This document shows, piece after piece, positions 1-12,323 of a DNA stretch of 64,000 nt. A model generated the notes under the pieces. It was given only the letters and a program-made list of their open reading frames with translations. It had not been told where the DNA came from and ran no database searches. The first letter of the stretch is position 1; each line of letters begins with the position of its first letter. The stretch is from Phorcus lineatus. Lineage: Eukaryota; Mollusca; Gastropoda; Trochida; Trochidae. The position numbers were made by a program, and so were the translations under genes. The stretch is from positions 22,262,960 to 22,326,959 of the forward strand of contig OV121084.1 of the NCBI GenBank assembly GCA_921293015.1. Direction: 5' to 3'.

Positions 1-391
1 GTGGGTGTAACACTGACAGTGTCAACAAGCCTGCATGAGCGACCTTGACCTACAACTACGTATGAATATTTACTTAATTATCCTATGAAGCTTTTTCAAC
101 CTAGAATAACCTACTCTTTTTTAGTATAAGTGAAATACAACAATTTGCTGTTAATAGTATGTTTTGTAAGTTTACAATTATGTAGATTGTAGACTCATTA
201 TCAGTGAAGGTGTTTGTTTACAAATTGGTCGAGCTTTATCTATCGCTCTGTGATTTGATAAAATTACTTAATAAATATTTAAGAATAACAAATTATGAAT
301 GTTGTATGGGTTGTTAAAATACAAAGTTGAATAATGTGCTTGTAGAACAACATCGGTATAAAGGAAAGCCAAACGTTTTGGTTAGTGACAT
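1..391. other. AT-rich sequence, no gene seen
   Basis: No open frame with protein-like composition, no RNA gene and no repeat was recognised here. A 16-bp stretch near base 11 resembles the motif that is repeated at 12.3-14.5 kb, but a single match is not evidence of relationship. Confidence 0.4.
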
Positions 392-1470
392 TGTTGAGAA
401 CACGGCCCGGCTCGCCTGAGCTTGAAACTTGTCCCCCCAAATATTTCAGCCAATCATGTTGTAGGGGGCGGAGCATAAATGCTCTCAACTGGATCGGTCT
501 TTTGAAATGGTTCATTAGTTACAAAGTGATGAGTCTATTTTCTATTGTCTTTCCCTCAGTCTGAACTGAACACTCTGCACTAAGACTGCACAACATAGCA
601 CAGACAAGACAAGACAGAATGATGATAAAGGTTAGTTTCTTACATTAAATAGTTTGCTATAAATCTTGTATCCCTAAATCTAAACTTCTAATTTAAGTTA
701 ATGTAAATTAAGATGTTATTAATTAATGTTGTTATAGTAATGGTATTTTAGGGGAAAGTAATTAAGTGAATAACTATATTCACTGGTATGACCTGAAAGT
801 TATTTCAGTGCACTTTTACGTGTAATATATGCAATAAGGATAATTTGTATCATTAGTATTTCATATGAGATCTTGGCTTTATATATTTTATATCTCACAC
901 TATTTATTCTTATTACTTAGATGAATTAGATCCTGGTTATGTGCGACATGGTGTCCTGGTGAGATTGGTAGCAACTGAGTACCACATGCTCGGTATGTAT
1001 TGTGTATATAGGTGTAAGCTACGTTTATAGTGTGTGCAATTGATATTCTGCATAATGGTTGATTACTTTGCCAAGTAATCATATTTACAGACCATGATAT
1101 AATTATGTACTGTATGAATGTACTGTATGTATCTATTGTATGCGGCCATTATTGTGTGTGTCATGGTAATTTATTGACTCATAGTATATCATACTTCATT
1201 ATTATTCATGTATCACATTTATTTGTAAATAGTTGGTATTGGTGTAACTAATGCTAAATGGATCTGTGATATAGATGTAATTGTATATATTTCTGTATGT
1301 GAAGTGTATGCATATTGGTTATGAGTACTTATTGTTATATAAAATGTTTCAGGGTGTTAAAACCAAGAGTATTGATACGTCATCAATAAACGTCCTCCAC
1401 AACCCAGTAAGTGTTCGTCATCATTTGGCTACGTTCACCCCTGCTACAAAATGGAGCCCCCAGTGAGGCT
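392..1470 (+). mobile_element. LTR-like or leader-like segment (possible solo LTR plus primer-binding site)
   Basis: The segment can be read from TGTTGAG at 392 to a CTACA end at 1448. Three bases later comes TGGAGCCCCCAGTGAGG (1452-1468), which has the TGG start and position of a retrotransposon tRNA primer-binding site. A TATA-like gcataaatg lies near 471, and an AATAAA signal lies near 1385. There is also a possible small intron: ATGATGATAAAG at 620 is followed by gttag, and a tttcag acceptor precedes ggtgttaaaacc at 1353. Joined, this would give a peptide of about 42 residues. No gag or pol follows, so at best this is one LTR with a short stub. The alternative is an unrelated short spliced transcript. 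Confidence 0.3.
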
Positions 1471-2381
1471 TTAAAATTGTTATTTAAAACATATCAAACA
1501 TACACAGTGAAATATGTGACTACCACAATGACACGAAAACTAGAATGAAAATACTGCTTTCTTATTGGTTACCAAAATCAATTTTGGAGTGATTATTTCG
1601 ATGATAATCACCCCTAAATATTTACGACCGATTCACATTCATACACGCACGTTTACAAACTCCATTCGCTGAACTTACTGTTTTCATCGCCTTACAGACA
1701 ACTGCAGAATTAATTTTAAATCAATTATTTAAAGACATTGAAAATAACGTATTTATTTAGTAATTTATAAGATGATTCCATTCTTTGGTTATTATTTGTT
1801 GAAGTAGTTTATTTTTTTATCACTAAATTTAATTTCAAACCGTAAAACGTGGCAATAGCGATTCATCAAGTGAACAGAGGTACGTACGTTATTCTTTAAC
1901 TTTACAAACTGCTTCCCTTTCCCCCCTCTCATTCATAAGTGAATTTCCAGACAGTGTATTCAACCATGACAAACTAAACAGCTTTCTTGATCGTTCATTC
2001 AATCAGTTTACTTGTTGCATGAGGAGTTAGCGCTAGCAGTAAACTACTACTTTCAGAGTAACATCCCTTGATTGGGTCTGTCCTTATCGGTGTTGTAGGG
2101 GTGATAGGTGACCTTTGTATAATTTACGTGAAAAACGTATCTCTGACGGAATAAAAATCTGTCTTTTGTTGATATTATTGTCAACTTGAGGGGTTTTATT
2201 TTAAAAACCTGTTGGTTTTTTTAAAAACTTTTTTTTTATTGAAGCATGTTCTTTGAAAATGGAACTGTGCCGTAGTTTCGAAAGCAAGTGGAACTGGTCC
2301 GTACTGGTTCGACCTAATCACATTTTTGTTGCGCAAGGCAAATAAGTTCCTCATTATTTTTCTAATTAGTCATGTTAAAAT
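1471..2381. other. Intergenic or 3' gene flank, no feature seen
   Basis: AT-rich DNA downstream (on the minus strand) of the last visible myosin exon. I looked for a further myosin exon in phase 0 bounded by acceptor and donor and did not find one I could support. Confidence 0.4.
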
Positions 2382-2542
2382 GGAGATAAATCCATTCTGT
2401 TTTTTATTTTGGGGTTGTATGTCGTACACTTTTCATCCCTAAATAAACATTTCAAACCTCGCAAGCTCGGTTTGAAATTCAATTTAGGGATAAAATGCAC
2501 GACATACAACCCCAAAATAAAGAACAGAAAGGATTTATCTCC
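2382..2542. repeat. Long hairpin (fold-back), about 75-bp arms
   Basis: Left arm 2382-2458 and right arm 2469-2542 are inverted copies with a few mismatches, around a 10-base CpG-containing apex (tcgcaagctc). The outer ends read GGAGATAAA and TTTATCTCC. The same outer ends occur on another hairpin at 40546-40712. It directly abuts an AGCTCA-family fragment. It is probably a MITE or fold-back element; no target duplication is obvious. Confidence 0.75.
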
Positions 2543-2708
2543 TTATCATAATAAAAAAAAACTCTTTTGTCAGGGAGTATGTACATAAGATTTCTCATTT
2601 CATGAGTCAATGGTTCTGGAGAAGAAGATGAAATAGTGAGAAGATAACAGCCGGACGACATGCCATGCCATAAGACTGTCGGGCCTTTCAGGCCAAATGA
2701 GCTAAAAA
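2543..2708 (-). repeat. AGCTCA-family element fragment
   Basis: On the minus strand this begins TTTTTAGCTCAT near 2705. It then carries a gcctgaaaggccc palindrome, 'cttatggcatggc', a gtccg remnant and 'tcttcttctccagaacca'. The order and wording match the start of the larger element at 28201-29395. It is truncated and joined to the hairpin at 2382-2542. Confidence 0.65.
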
Positions 2709-2794
2709 CCTACTGTTTTAAAACTATATTTGTATTCTTATCTTAATGAATATGAACTTTACTCAAGGTTTAAGAAAGATTAAAATATCTATAC

Positions 2795-3220
2795 CTTTCT
2801 GAAATCATCGAGTTCAGGTCTGATTGAGGAAGCATGTACTGGTGAGTAGCTGCTGATCAACTGACCAATGTCCTCCTTGAAGGGACTCTCGAAGACGTAG
2901 CGTTCCCTCTGGTCCCCAACTTCACTGCACTTCACATCCCTTTTCATGCTTATCTTCACACTCACAGTCACAAAGTTGTCATTTGGATCCAGGGACACAG
3001 AGTCGATGGCATCATACAACATCTCTGTGATCACAGACTTATCTTTGGAACGCACAAACTTCAGTCCATCCATGTTGATTGCTAGTAGAGAATCAGAGGT
3101 ATGGGGCCACAGGCTATTGTTTACAATGGGAAACAAAGTGCAACCATACAATGGGAACTGTTTCACACATTTCAAGTACCAAACTTTCGCTTCAAGCTCT
3201 GTTTTTTCATCTCCAAAATG
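2795..3220 (-). CDS. Unconventional myosin (MyTH4-FERM type), FERM F3-lobe exon
   Basis: This 426-nt exon encodes 142 residues in phase 0. It starts after a cttctttcag acceptor and ends AGAAAG before gtatag. The protein contains EAKVWYLKCVKQFPLYG, then SLLAINMDG, and ends in an acidic DDF stretch. This is the pattern of the F2-F3 boundary and the PH/PTB-like F3 lobe of myosin tail FERM domains. Such tails bind cargo, microtubules or membrane proteins. The preceding exon (17667-17754) ends in phase 0, so the two join cleanly. The class (XV, VII or a related MyTH4-FERM protein) is inferred. The downstream end of the gene was not found. Confidence 0.85.
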
Positions 3221-3437
3221 CTGAAAGAAGACATTAATTTTCATTAAAAAAATTTCACTTACAATGCATAAAAGAAAAACTACTTTGATACAGCTTTAAA
3301 CTTCTGTGACTTTTGTCTCTTGATCATTATCTGTTGGCACCGAACCAATGTTTCCGATTAAAATAATCGTTGACAATTTTTTTAATAAAGCTTTTTCGCA
3401 AAACAATTAAAAACCATTCAATTAAATAGTTGATATT

Positions 3438-3570
3438 TAAGGATTGTTTTACATTTTTTGTGCCTCTATCGATGTATAACAGCAACAAATTTTGTATGAC
3501 ATCGTGTTTTATACAAAATTTGTTGCTGTTATACATCGATAGAGGCACAAAAAATGTAAAACAATCCTTA
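3438..3570. repeat. Perfect 60-bp inverted repeat, 13-base loop
   Basis: Bases 3438-3497 and 3511-3570 are exact reverse complements over all 60 positions, as far as I can check by eye, with loop gacatcgtgtttt. It lies about 220 bp upstream (on the minus strand) of the myosin F3 exon, so the pre-mRNA would contain this hairpin. No terminal duplication was identified. It could be a very young fold-back MITE, a snap-back duplication or an assembly artefact. Confidence 0.9.
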
Positions 3571-4577
3571 TAATTACAAAATCAACTCTTTTCCCCAACA
3601 TTTTCTGAATAATTTTAACACATCTTGAATATCTGTCGTTAGTTTGCAGTTTGTTACACACAACTATACATGGTGGAATCAAAATTGCGAATTTCATGTA
3701 CTAAAGCGGAATATTATTTAATTTCGTTTTTATCAGCATTGACGTGCATGCAAGCAAAGTTTGTCTTAACTCCAGTCTGCATTTTTTAAATAACCGTCAT
3801 TAGCATATCATGTGACATGCAAAATGGCTACCGTTTGTAGAAACGATTCGAGCTATCAAACTTCAGGACTCGTAGTTATTAATATCAAGAGTTTTCGGTG
3901 AAGGTAATTGTTTGTTTTGGGGGAGGATAGTATTATCTGGTTATCCACTCAGTTATGAAGATGATGACATGCGTACATTTCTTATTTTGCAAAAAAACAC
4001 AAAGTAACGCGATGTTGTCATAACCGGACTAGCCGTTGCATCAATTTGTTCTGTCAGACTGTGACGTCATAAAGTATGAATGCATGAGGTATAACAGCAA
4101 AATTTTCTGCATTCATCGAGAAATGGTTGCATGTTTTTGAGAGCTCTCGTCCAATCAGAATCGCCGAAAAACGTGTAACAACATCATTTTGTAATTATAT
4201 ACCATTCAAGGTCACACAACCATTGATCACTTTTTATCAACTATAACAATCATGTAATGATTGAAAGTGTTAATAGTTAAAATAGAGCATTTTCTCAAAA
4301 CTATTTCACAAGTCATGTCAAGTCAAGTCACCAACAAACATGAGCCTCATAGCACCAAAACTTTTCATGTTATCTTGTTTGCAAGAATTGTTTTAAGAAT
4401 TTCATAACTCGCGATCTTGACCTTTGACTTATCAATGTGAGCATGTCAAAACATGTCCCCTTGGGTGTAAGTAAGAACTATATATATCATGTTCAAAATC
4501 TGCAAATAATCTGTTTTAATTTTAAAACAATTAAAAAATAAGACAGATTTACTAGGAATGAGGAACTGATTTCACTT
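3571..4577. other. Myosin intron, mostly featureless
   Basis: No coding exon seen. A TGACGTCA-type cAMP-response element lies near 4061, next to a small inverted repeat (atgaatgcat/gcattcat, about 4077-4117). Confidence 0.4.
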
Positions 4578-4581
4578 TTAA

Positions 4582-6822
4582 CCCTCAAGTTGCTTAATAT
4601 TATTTTGACCAATTTTGCCCGTGGCTGAATTTTCCAGCGCTGTGAGACGCAACTGTTTTTACAGTATATAGTGTTTTTATACGGCTAAGTACAGACGTAT
4701 TAATCGTTTTATACAAAGGCAGTTGGCGAATCCCGTGTAAAAATGAACACTCCTTATCCGACACTTTGAATAAATTTTTTATACCTCCGGCCTAGAACGA
4801 TTTCTATTACAATCTAAAGATTTCTTCATTTCGAGTCCTGAAATATTATCTTGCAACTAAAATTCTTATATGGAATTGAAGATACATTATTCCTCTTTAC
4901 GATGATATAAAAATGATTACGATACAATCTCTAGTTAGATTTCTACAGGTTTTTAAAGATTGTCTTTGTATCAAGTTAAATAATATCCATAATACTGAGC
5001 GTGCATACATGTATTATATATGGAATTGTAGGCCATTTATTCCTCTTAACAATGACGAAAGAATTATTAGAATATGTCTTACGGTTCAAAAGATATACAT
5101 TGCGAAAGATGGTTGGGGGTACCCCAACAACGTTCCGACCTTACAGCATTTTTAGCTGTAACTAAATCCCCCTCTGGCACCGGCGCGCTAATTAGTACCG
5201 TTATGCCCCGGGGCACCAGCATGTGAGTGCCACAGATTTCTAAGCAACAGCCATGGCTCCCCCCTTACCGATTCTCTCGGCGGGTGAAGTCACGCGCTGG
5301 CGAGCGTTCGCGCAAACACTCCAGCATTATAAAATAGGAATTCTTTATGTGCACCGCATCGTTATTTTTTCCTGCGCACATACAAATTATACATGGAAAT
5401 GGAGATAAATCATTCCTCTTTACGATAGTGTAAAAATAATGAAAAAGTGCTGATTGGTTTTAGAGATAAGCACCGCGAATGAAGGGTACTCTCAACTCTT
5501 TGAAAACAGATCTTGATAATCGCCGCATCTTTATTATTTACTGTGCATATGCAAATTATACATGGAATTAAAGATAATCTTTTTGTCTTGATAAAGCTGA
5601 AAAAATTATGAGAATAAACCAAACAGTTTAGGAGATAAGCACTGCAAAAGAAGGGTACTCTCATCTATTTGAAAACAGATTTTGATAATCGTCCTATTTG
5701 CGACATTTGTAGCGACACTCGCAGCATCTTCATTAGTTACTGCGCATATGCAAATTATACATGGAATTAAAGATAATTCTTTTGTCTTGATAAAGCTGGA
5801 AATTAAAAAAAAAAATTCCAAATAGTTTGGGAGATATGAAACGAGAAAGAGGGGTACCCTCAGACATTTGTGAATTTATTTTTATCATTGCGACAATTGT
5901 CGCATCACTCGCCGCTTCTAAATTATTTCATTTTGTTACGAATGAATTTGGAATAGGAAAATGTCCCCAGTCAAACCAGCAAAATATAACAAGACAATTG
6001 TATATTAATAATAATTTAATCAATCAAATAATAAACAAAGTGTTTAAGATTACAATATTAAGCTCATACAAGCTATAATACAATATCAAATGAGTCACAC
6101 TAATTAGCTAACTAAATATATTCACCAGTCCTTAAGAATCATACAGTTGATGAATGTAGAACAACAGTCAGTGGGTCTTGATAGGAGATAGATGAATCCG
6201 GCTTGTAAAGGTATCCAAAAACAGTGGCACGGCAGATGATCGCAAAGATGATTGTAAGAAGCGAGATGAGTAAGAGTTCTAATGCCAGCCTATATATTTA
6301 GGTTAGATACCTTCCAGAATGTTCTTTAAAGTTCCATGACAAACTCCAATCAGATGTGTCCAACTCAAGCAATCAAGAAATAGATAGAACATTCTAGAAC
6401 AGATGATTCTAGACATCAAAACAAGTGTGTGTGTGACCCACTACACAATACAACAATGTTATACAATGTTAAACAATCACACACTCATAACAATGAGCAC
6501 ATGCAAAAGTCATATTGAATCAAAGCCAGTTCTTTTCTCTTTATGATGATATAAAATCATGAAGTTCTGCCACCCGATTCAGAAGATATAAATTGCGAAA
6601 GATCAGGGGAGGTTTGTGATGCAGCTCATATGGAATGGCCAGTGACAGCTCACATCGACTTTCTCTGTCTCTTTTACGCAATAAAAAAAGATTATTTTTT
6701 ATTTACAATGAGGTTTTTACAATCAAGTATTTTCTATTAACACCTCTTCACCTTTTTGATGTGAAAACCAACTGGATCAGGAGAGTAACATTCATCCACA
6801 CTTCTGCTTCTTTCTTCTTTCT
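4582..6822. repeat. piggyBac copy 1, left arm with reiterated ~200-bp units
   Basis: Several degenerate direct units share a core of the form GCGCATATGCAAATTATA, then ATGGAATTRAAGA, then TTCCTCTTTA or TTTTGTCTTGA, then GATATAAAA. ATGCAAAT falls at 5549 and 5748 (spacing 199), with weaker units near 5380 and 6500. The matching units in copy 2 are near 52799 and 52999 (spacing 200). Short open frames read through these units on both strands are by-products of the repeat and are not called as genes. A GC-rich patch (5160-5330) is shared with 53200-53400. Confidence 0.7.
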
Positions 6823-6880
6823 TCAATCTTCTTGATTATCCCCTCATTTTCCTTCTCTGACATCAAACTTATATAAGCTT

Positions 6881-9644
6881 AAGGATGTTCGCTCCTCACC
6901 TACTGCGCATGACCAAATTGTCAACTTACAAGTCAAAGTTGCAAAACCTAAAAAGCCTGAAATCATAATGTTCTTATATTATAAACCAAAATGAAGCGGT
7001 AATTTCTCAATTTTGATGATGTCTGATTAAATATTCATCAAAATTAACAAACGTAGTATTTTTACGACAACCGAAATGAAGTTACGGAAAGTGGTTATTT
7101 CGGCCGATTGCGCATAGTCAGTGAACAGTGGAAATAAACAGAGGCGGCCCAGTCTCATGTTACAGTCGCATGTGTTTACATTCGCCCTCAAGTTTAGTTC
7201 CCGGTGTATACAAGTGTTGAAACACAAGATATCAAGTCACCAAATTGAGGTTATGAAGCTGCCTAAAGTGTGTAATGAATTTACAAACCCCGCGCGAAGC
7301 AATGACCAATGTACCATTTCTCCGAGGCAAACATGGCTAGACAAAACACCACCAAATCTCGACACATTACATGGATTTTCTCGATTTATTTGTTGAAGGT
7401 GATGAGGGAAATAATCAAGCTTTCCCTATTATATACTGCCCGACAGTGACAGGAAAAAATTCGACTAAAACCGCTGCCACTGAAAACTAAGAGTAACAGT
7501 AAACACATGTCATGCTTGTCGGCTGATAGTACCCTGTTGAAATTAGGTCATGCTTGTCAGCTGATTCCGATGCGAGCGACAGGGCGAGGCCAACAAAAAA
7601 CAACAAATCACTGGCACCGGTATGTAAAATGTATTATGAACTTTAAATCTTCTTACTTTTCTGTCAACATCATTTCAATTTATGATTTAACTTATCTAAT
7701 TTCATTTCATAGTGATTAATTATCTATTTCTGTATCTTATTGTAATTAAATAACCTACTCTCTTGCTGAAACAAATCAAATAATACTTATATATTTTTTG
7801 TGAATTTTAGCAATGGGTCATGACATTTATCTGTCACATTTTTCTCATTGAATGCACTGTAGACATTATTGTAGACTTAATATTCATTATTCTTGTCATT
7901 TAGAACCTGAGATCACCACTGAAAAAGATGCTGTCAGCTAAAGCTGCAGAAATTGAGGTAATAAATTGATAATTATCAAATATATAAAGCAAATAAACAC
8001 TTTTGATTCACTGATTGTATTTGATTTATTCTGATCATTGAAAAAATCATCATTGATGAGAATATATTATTGAACTGAAAACTTATATATGTTGTTGCTG
8101 CAAAAAGTAGAATGTATAAGCAGAAATGATGAATATTAAAAAAAGTTTTTATAATTATTTGGCGGCCAATGACTGAAATATTGCCTACGCCCTAGCAGCA
8201 TTAGACAGCCTACTCATTTGAATAATTAATTCATTACATAACAATAAGTTACATTGTTTTTAGGTCACAATTATATATGTTTGAAGAATCATACTAATTA
8301 TGACAAATCAAGAAGGAAAAATCCTAATTGACCATTGTCAAGAATTAATTACTTTCATCATAGGTATTTTTGTAATAATAAAACCTTTGTATATTTCTGT
8401 GTTCATGAATGATCATGTAATATTAACCTAATGAGAGAAGAAAGGTCAAAAAGGTCTTTGAGACTAGACATAATCAAATTTTCAAAAAAATAATTCCCCT
8501 TAAATTCATAAAATATTGTTGGGAAGTTTTTTGAGGCTAGTGATTATGTTATGTGAGGTGTACAATGTTCTTTAAAACAAGATGACATTGAAAGTCACAT
8601 CTTTCCTACAAGCTTGTTGCTCTTATTCCAAAGGCCAAATTATCAATTATGTTTATCATTGTATAAACTGTAATGGATTTTTAAAAAGATATGACAATAT
8701 TGGCTGTTTGCCATTATGAAATGAAAAGGAATCAATTCTAATGAGTGTAGTTAACAAACTTATTCATCTTTTCAGGTAGATGTGTACTTTCATCCGATGC
8801 AGAGTAGAGGATAAACCGTTCTAATGGATGCTGTGACATACAGATCATACAAACCTATGATTTCCCAGTGTGTCTGTGAATCTCAGTTGGAGAATAATGA
8901 CTTGATACATTCCTTTTTGGACAACATACAATAAACAAGGATTTATAGTTTCTGGTTGAGTTAAATTAATATTTTGTGTACCTGACAAGACACATTTCTC
9001 TAGGTATTTTATGTGCGCTTCAAGTTGACCAGTTGCTTCCCTTTATGATTTTTTGATTTTCTGTACCTTTTGAAATGTGGTGTGAGAAAAGAAATAAATT
9101 GTATTTTTGTGTTATTTCTACTGTTTTGTATTTCCTTCATGTTGATTTATTATAAATCAAAGACATATGGTATGTTTAAAGGGGAAAAACGTGTCTGATG
9201 TATTTTGAATTAATTCATAATTTTGCTGACTCATCAATTTTCAATTGTAACTATCATTTGAGCCAGTTTTATTTACTGTTTATCTTAGCAAGTAGATGTT
9301 GTTGAATGAATATGATTTGTATGCATTCAGGTAGATTTTTAGATAATGAGTGGAGGAAAGCATGTTTTTAGTACAAAAATAGCTTGAATGTTGTTTATTT
9401 AATTGAAATGTTTCAATACATGTTGCGCCGTAGTGGCTAAAAACCCACACTACCATATATATTTTTTACCTTTTTCTGGAAGAAAATTATGTTAACTCTA
9501 ACATATTTTCATATTAAAAAAAGTTTAATACAGGAAATAATTAAAATATAAGATTTCTCAAAAAAGGTCAAGATTTCTCCATAGACTCCGTTGTTAAAAC
9601 TGTGACTCACAAAGGGATCTTTGTCTTAGAATATTTCGAAAAAA
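6881..9644 (+). other. Foreign 2.76-kb segment inside the piggyBac transposase gene
   Basis: Comparison with the uninterrupted copy at 52200-52260 shows homology stopping at aagctt (6880) and resuming at aattctgaaa (9645). About 24 bp of the original sequence is missing at the join. I see no inverted ends and no target duplication. The segment contains spliced-looking exons and an AATAAA signal at 9093 on the plus strand. It was either delivered by an unrecognised element or captured during repair. Confidence 0.65.
7533..8814 (+). CDS. Unrecognised small spliced gene (3' exons), in the piggyBac insert
   Basis: Three exon-like pieces share one frame: about 7533-7619 (ends ctggcaccg before gtatgt), 7904-7957 (after a tcatttag acceptor, 54 nt, before gtaata), and 8776-8814 (after catcttttcag, stop TAA at 8812). 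The joined C-terminus includes LRSPLKKMLSAKAAEIE and then VDVYFHPMQSRG. Only one frame of the 54-nt exon is open, and it matches both neighbours. AATAAA at 9093 could end the transcript. I see no in-frame ATG in the first piece, so a further 5' exon would be needed. The function is unknown, and chance splice sites are possible. Confidence 0.4.
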
Positions 9645-12323
9645 AATTCTGAAATATGGGGTTGCACATAGCCACATTACACTCGCTACATTAGTAAGAA
9701 GATTCTCTGCCTACCCTTTTCTTCTTTCGAACTGGCTGATTGGTTTCTTCCACTTCCCTTCGAAGTAGTTCTCTTCTTGCTTTGGAGCAAACAACACACG
9801 TGCGTGAGAGATTCTTCTTTTTTCCAACAGGCTGAATCTTTGTGGGAAAGTGACGACCATGAAGACATAACACACTATCGTCACTCGTGCTTGGTCGACC
9901 GCAAGGACGTCTGCGCAGGGAATTTGCACTTTTTCTGTGTCAGCGAAGGTTATCATGTGCTGTACCAAGCTTTTTCTGAATTGATGGCTTGTTTTCAAGG
10001 TTTTATCCTTAAAGAATTCTTTATAAAGAATGTAGGCAATCAACATGGCAACTTTCAACACGTGAAACCACACACGCTTCCACCATTTGAGAGTTTTTAT
10101 TTTGAACAGGGTGTACGACAGCATCTGTTCGGCCCCATCCACACCGCCCATGTACTTGTTATATTCATGCACCATACGTGGTTTTGCAATGGCTTCCCCA
10201 GTCATTCGGTTCTTCTTGCCTGTCTCTACAATTTCATCGTCTTCTACGATTGACATGAGCAACACTGACTTCCTGTCTTCATACCGCAAAATGAGTAGGT
10301 CTTGGTTGTAATAGACTATCATATCCCCTTTCTTCTGTTTCTTCTGTGCCTTCTTTACCTTGTCTGGAATGCCTTTGCGATTTCCTCTCAACGTTCCTGT
10401 TGCACCAGTGCCCATTTCCCACAAGTTTATATACAATGCCACAGAGGAATAGAAATTATACATGAACACATGATATCCTTTCCCAGCATAATCCTTCACC
10501 AAATCAATCATCAGATCAAACGTTTTTCAACCAGCAGAGACAGTTTCATTAGTGTTTCCAGTGTAGAGTTCGAGTTTGCAAACATAACCATTGGTTGAGT
10601 CACACAACATGTAGGCCTTTATCCAATACTTTTTCGGCTTGTCAGGATTGTATACTTTGAAACTGAGATTGCCTTAATTTCCAAGCCACCAACCCTTCAA
10701 CGCAAATGTTTTGATGCGGCTTGTAAACTCTAGAAAAACGATGTACAATTCTCTGGTACAAATAGCCAAGTTTATTGATAGGTGAAAAATGAGGTGTGTT
10801 TCGTCCCGGCATTTGGTTGTTATCATTCAAATGTAGGTACGTTAGTAATAACCAAAACATGTCACAAGGCATGCATTTGGCAAAGAAAGGCGTCAACGTC
10901 ACATCACTTATTGACCAACACTCATAAAAATTCCTCTGTACAACTGGAGACATTGCTATAATCATTGCAACAAATACCTTCACTTCTTCAGCATTCATAT
11001 CATACACCTGCCTCAACCTTGAACATGGTTTCAGAACCTTATCATCAACTTGCTGGTGGAAGTACCTGTTGGGTTCTGCTGCCAACGATCCATAATCATC
11101 TTCATGCAGGAATAACCAAAAAAAATCTTTAGGATGCGGATTATCAGGCAATTCTATAAACCGTCCTAATCCCGTTGCGCCAGTAAAATGCAGATCAACA
11201 CGTCCACGTGGCCCCGCCCCCTCTGTCCAGCGTTCCATAAAGTTCTCGCGGTCATCAAAATGTGTGTCCATTTCATTATGTTGCTCATCAAAGCCACTGA
11301 ACTCTTCCTCTGTGGATGTACCAGCCCCACCAGTAGCAGCTAATATTTGCAATGTTTCTTATTTCCATATCACTATCAATGTCACTGTCACTATCACTCT
11401 CATCAGTAGACTCCATGGACCTCGTTGATGAAGTTGTCGCTTGACGTTGATGGCCTTTCCCAACTCCTAGTCCTCGGCCGCCTGGCCTTAGGCATCCTTC
11501 ACATCAATCTGTAATTGAAAAACGAAAAACGACGGCCGCCAATGTTGTGTCAACATCATGAACCTAGATGCCGCCTTCTGACTTCCTAAGCAACAAGCCG
11601 GCGAGTCGCGAACAACTGCCTTCTACGTCAGGGAAGTTCTGATTGTCAGTTGTGGATTACAAGAGTTTTTCAACTCTTGACTTCTCTCCCTAGAATGATA
11701 GGTTCCACAGGCCTATCCGTCAGGACGTCCGTAGTCAAGGAGCACCCGGCCCCCTGTCTTTAGTTCACTCGACGGAACCTACGTCATCCCAACATATATG
11801 AGTCAAAATCCCGAAGAGTCCAATTTTGAGGTCATACAAAAACAAAAATAAAAAATGTAAAAAATTATATTTCTATTACCAACAAATATTGTTTGAATGT
11901 TGAACACTCTGAACAAGAAACTTGCAAGCTTATCCTTAATTAATAATTAAGTAATTATCAAAACTTTTACGTATATGGTTAAAAATAGTCAATACTGCTA
12001 CCAGAACAAAAGCATGAAATTGTAGAAATCGAAATGCACAAAACAAATTTATGACTTCCTGACATGTCATACCAATGATGTGCTTTATGTTTCAAGCCTA
12101 TAAGGTAACATGTCTACACAAATACTTTTTTCATTGCCGTCTTCGATTAAAAAACACGAGATAAACTTTGAAATAAAAACATCTTCATACTTAACCATTC
12201 TTAATATCATGAACTAGATTTAGATATCTTAAGTTAGAAACTTGCTTAATCTATATCAAAATACTACAATCTTTTACAATGTTATAAATATCATACTTTT
12301 CCCTAAATCACCATTTTTGAGTA

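Larger units (their letters stand above)
6823..11495 (-). pseudogene. piggyBac transposase, copy 1, dead and interrupted
   Basis: The start reads MPKARRP at 11495 and the stop is at 6823-6825, matching the copy at 50380-52295. A 2.76-kb segment (6881-9644) interrupts the C-terminal cysteine-rich region. At the first catalytic site, where copy 2 reads VDEG, this copy reads VEG and has lost the Asp. At the second, copy 2 RDNFYSS is MYNFYSS here. The third keeps GGVD, but the following D of the GGVDRAD motif is E. Several frameshifts occur near 10520, 10670 and 11400. It keeps a segment around 10850 (CDMFWLLLTYLHL) that copy 2 has lost. It cannot encode an active enzyme. Confidence 0.85.

Noticed and set aside
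5410..5821. Paired minus-strand ORFs of 71-84 codons in the piggyBac arm
   Set aside because: They repeat the same translation of the ~200-bp arm unit and change frame between units.
9777..10253. 158-codon plus-strand protein
   Set aside because: It is the antisense shadow of the piggyBac transposase on the minus strand.
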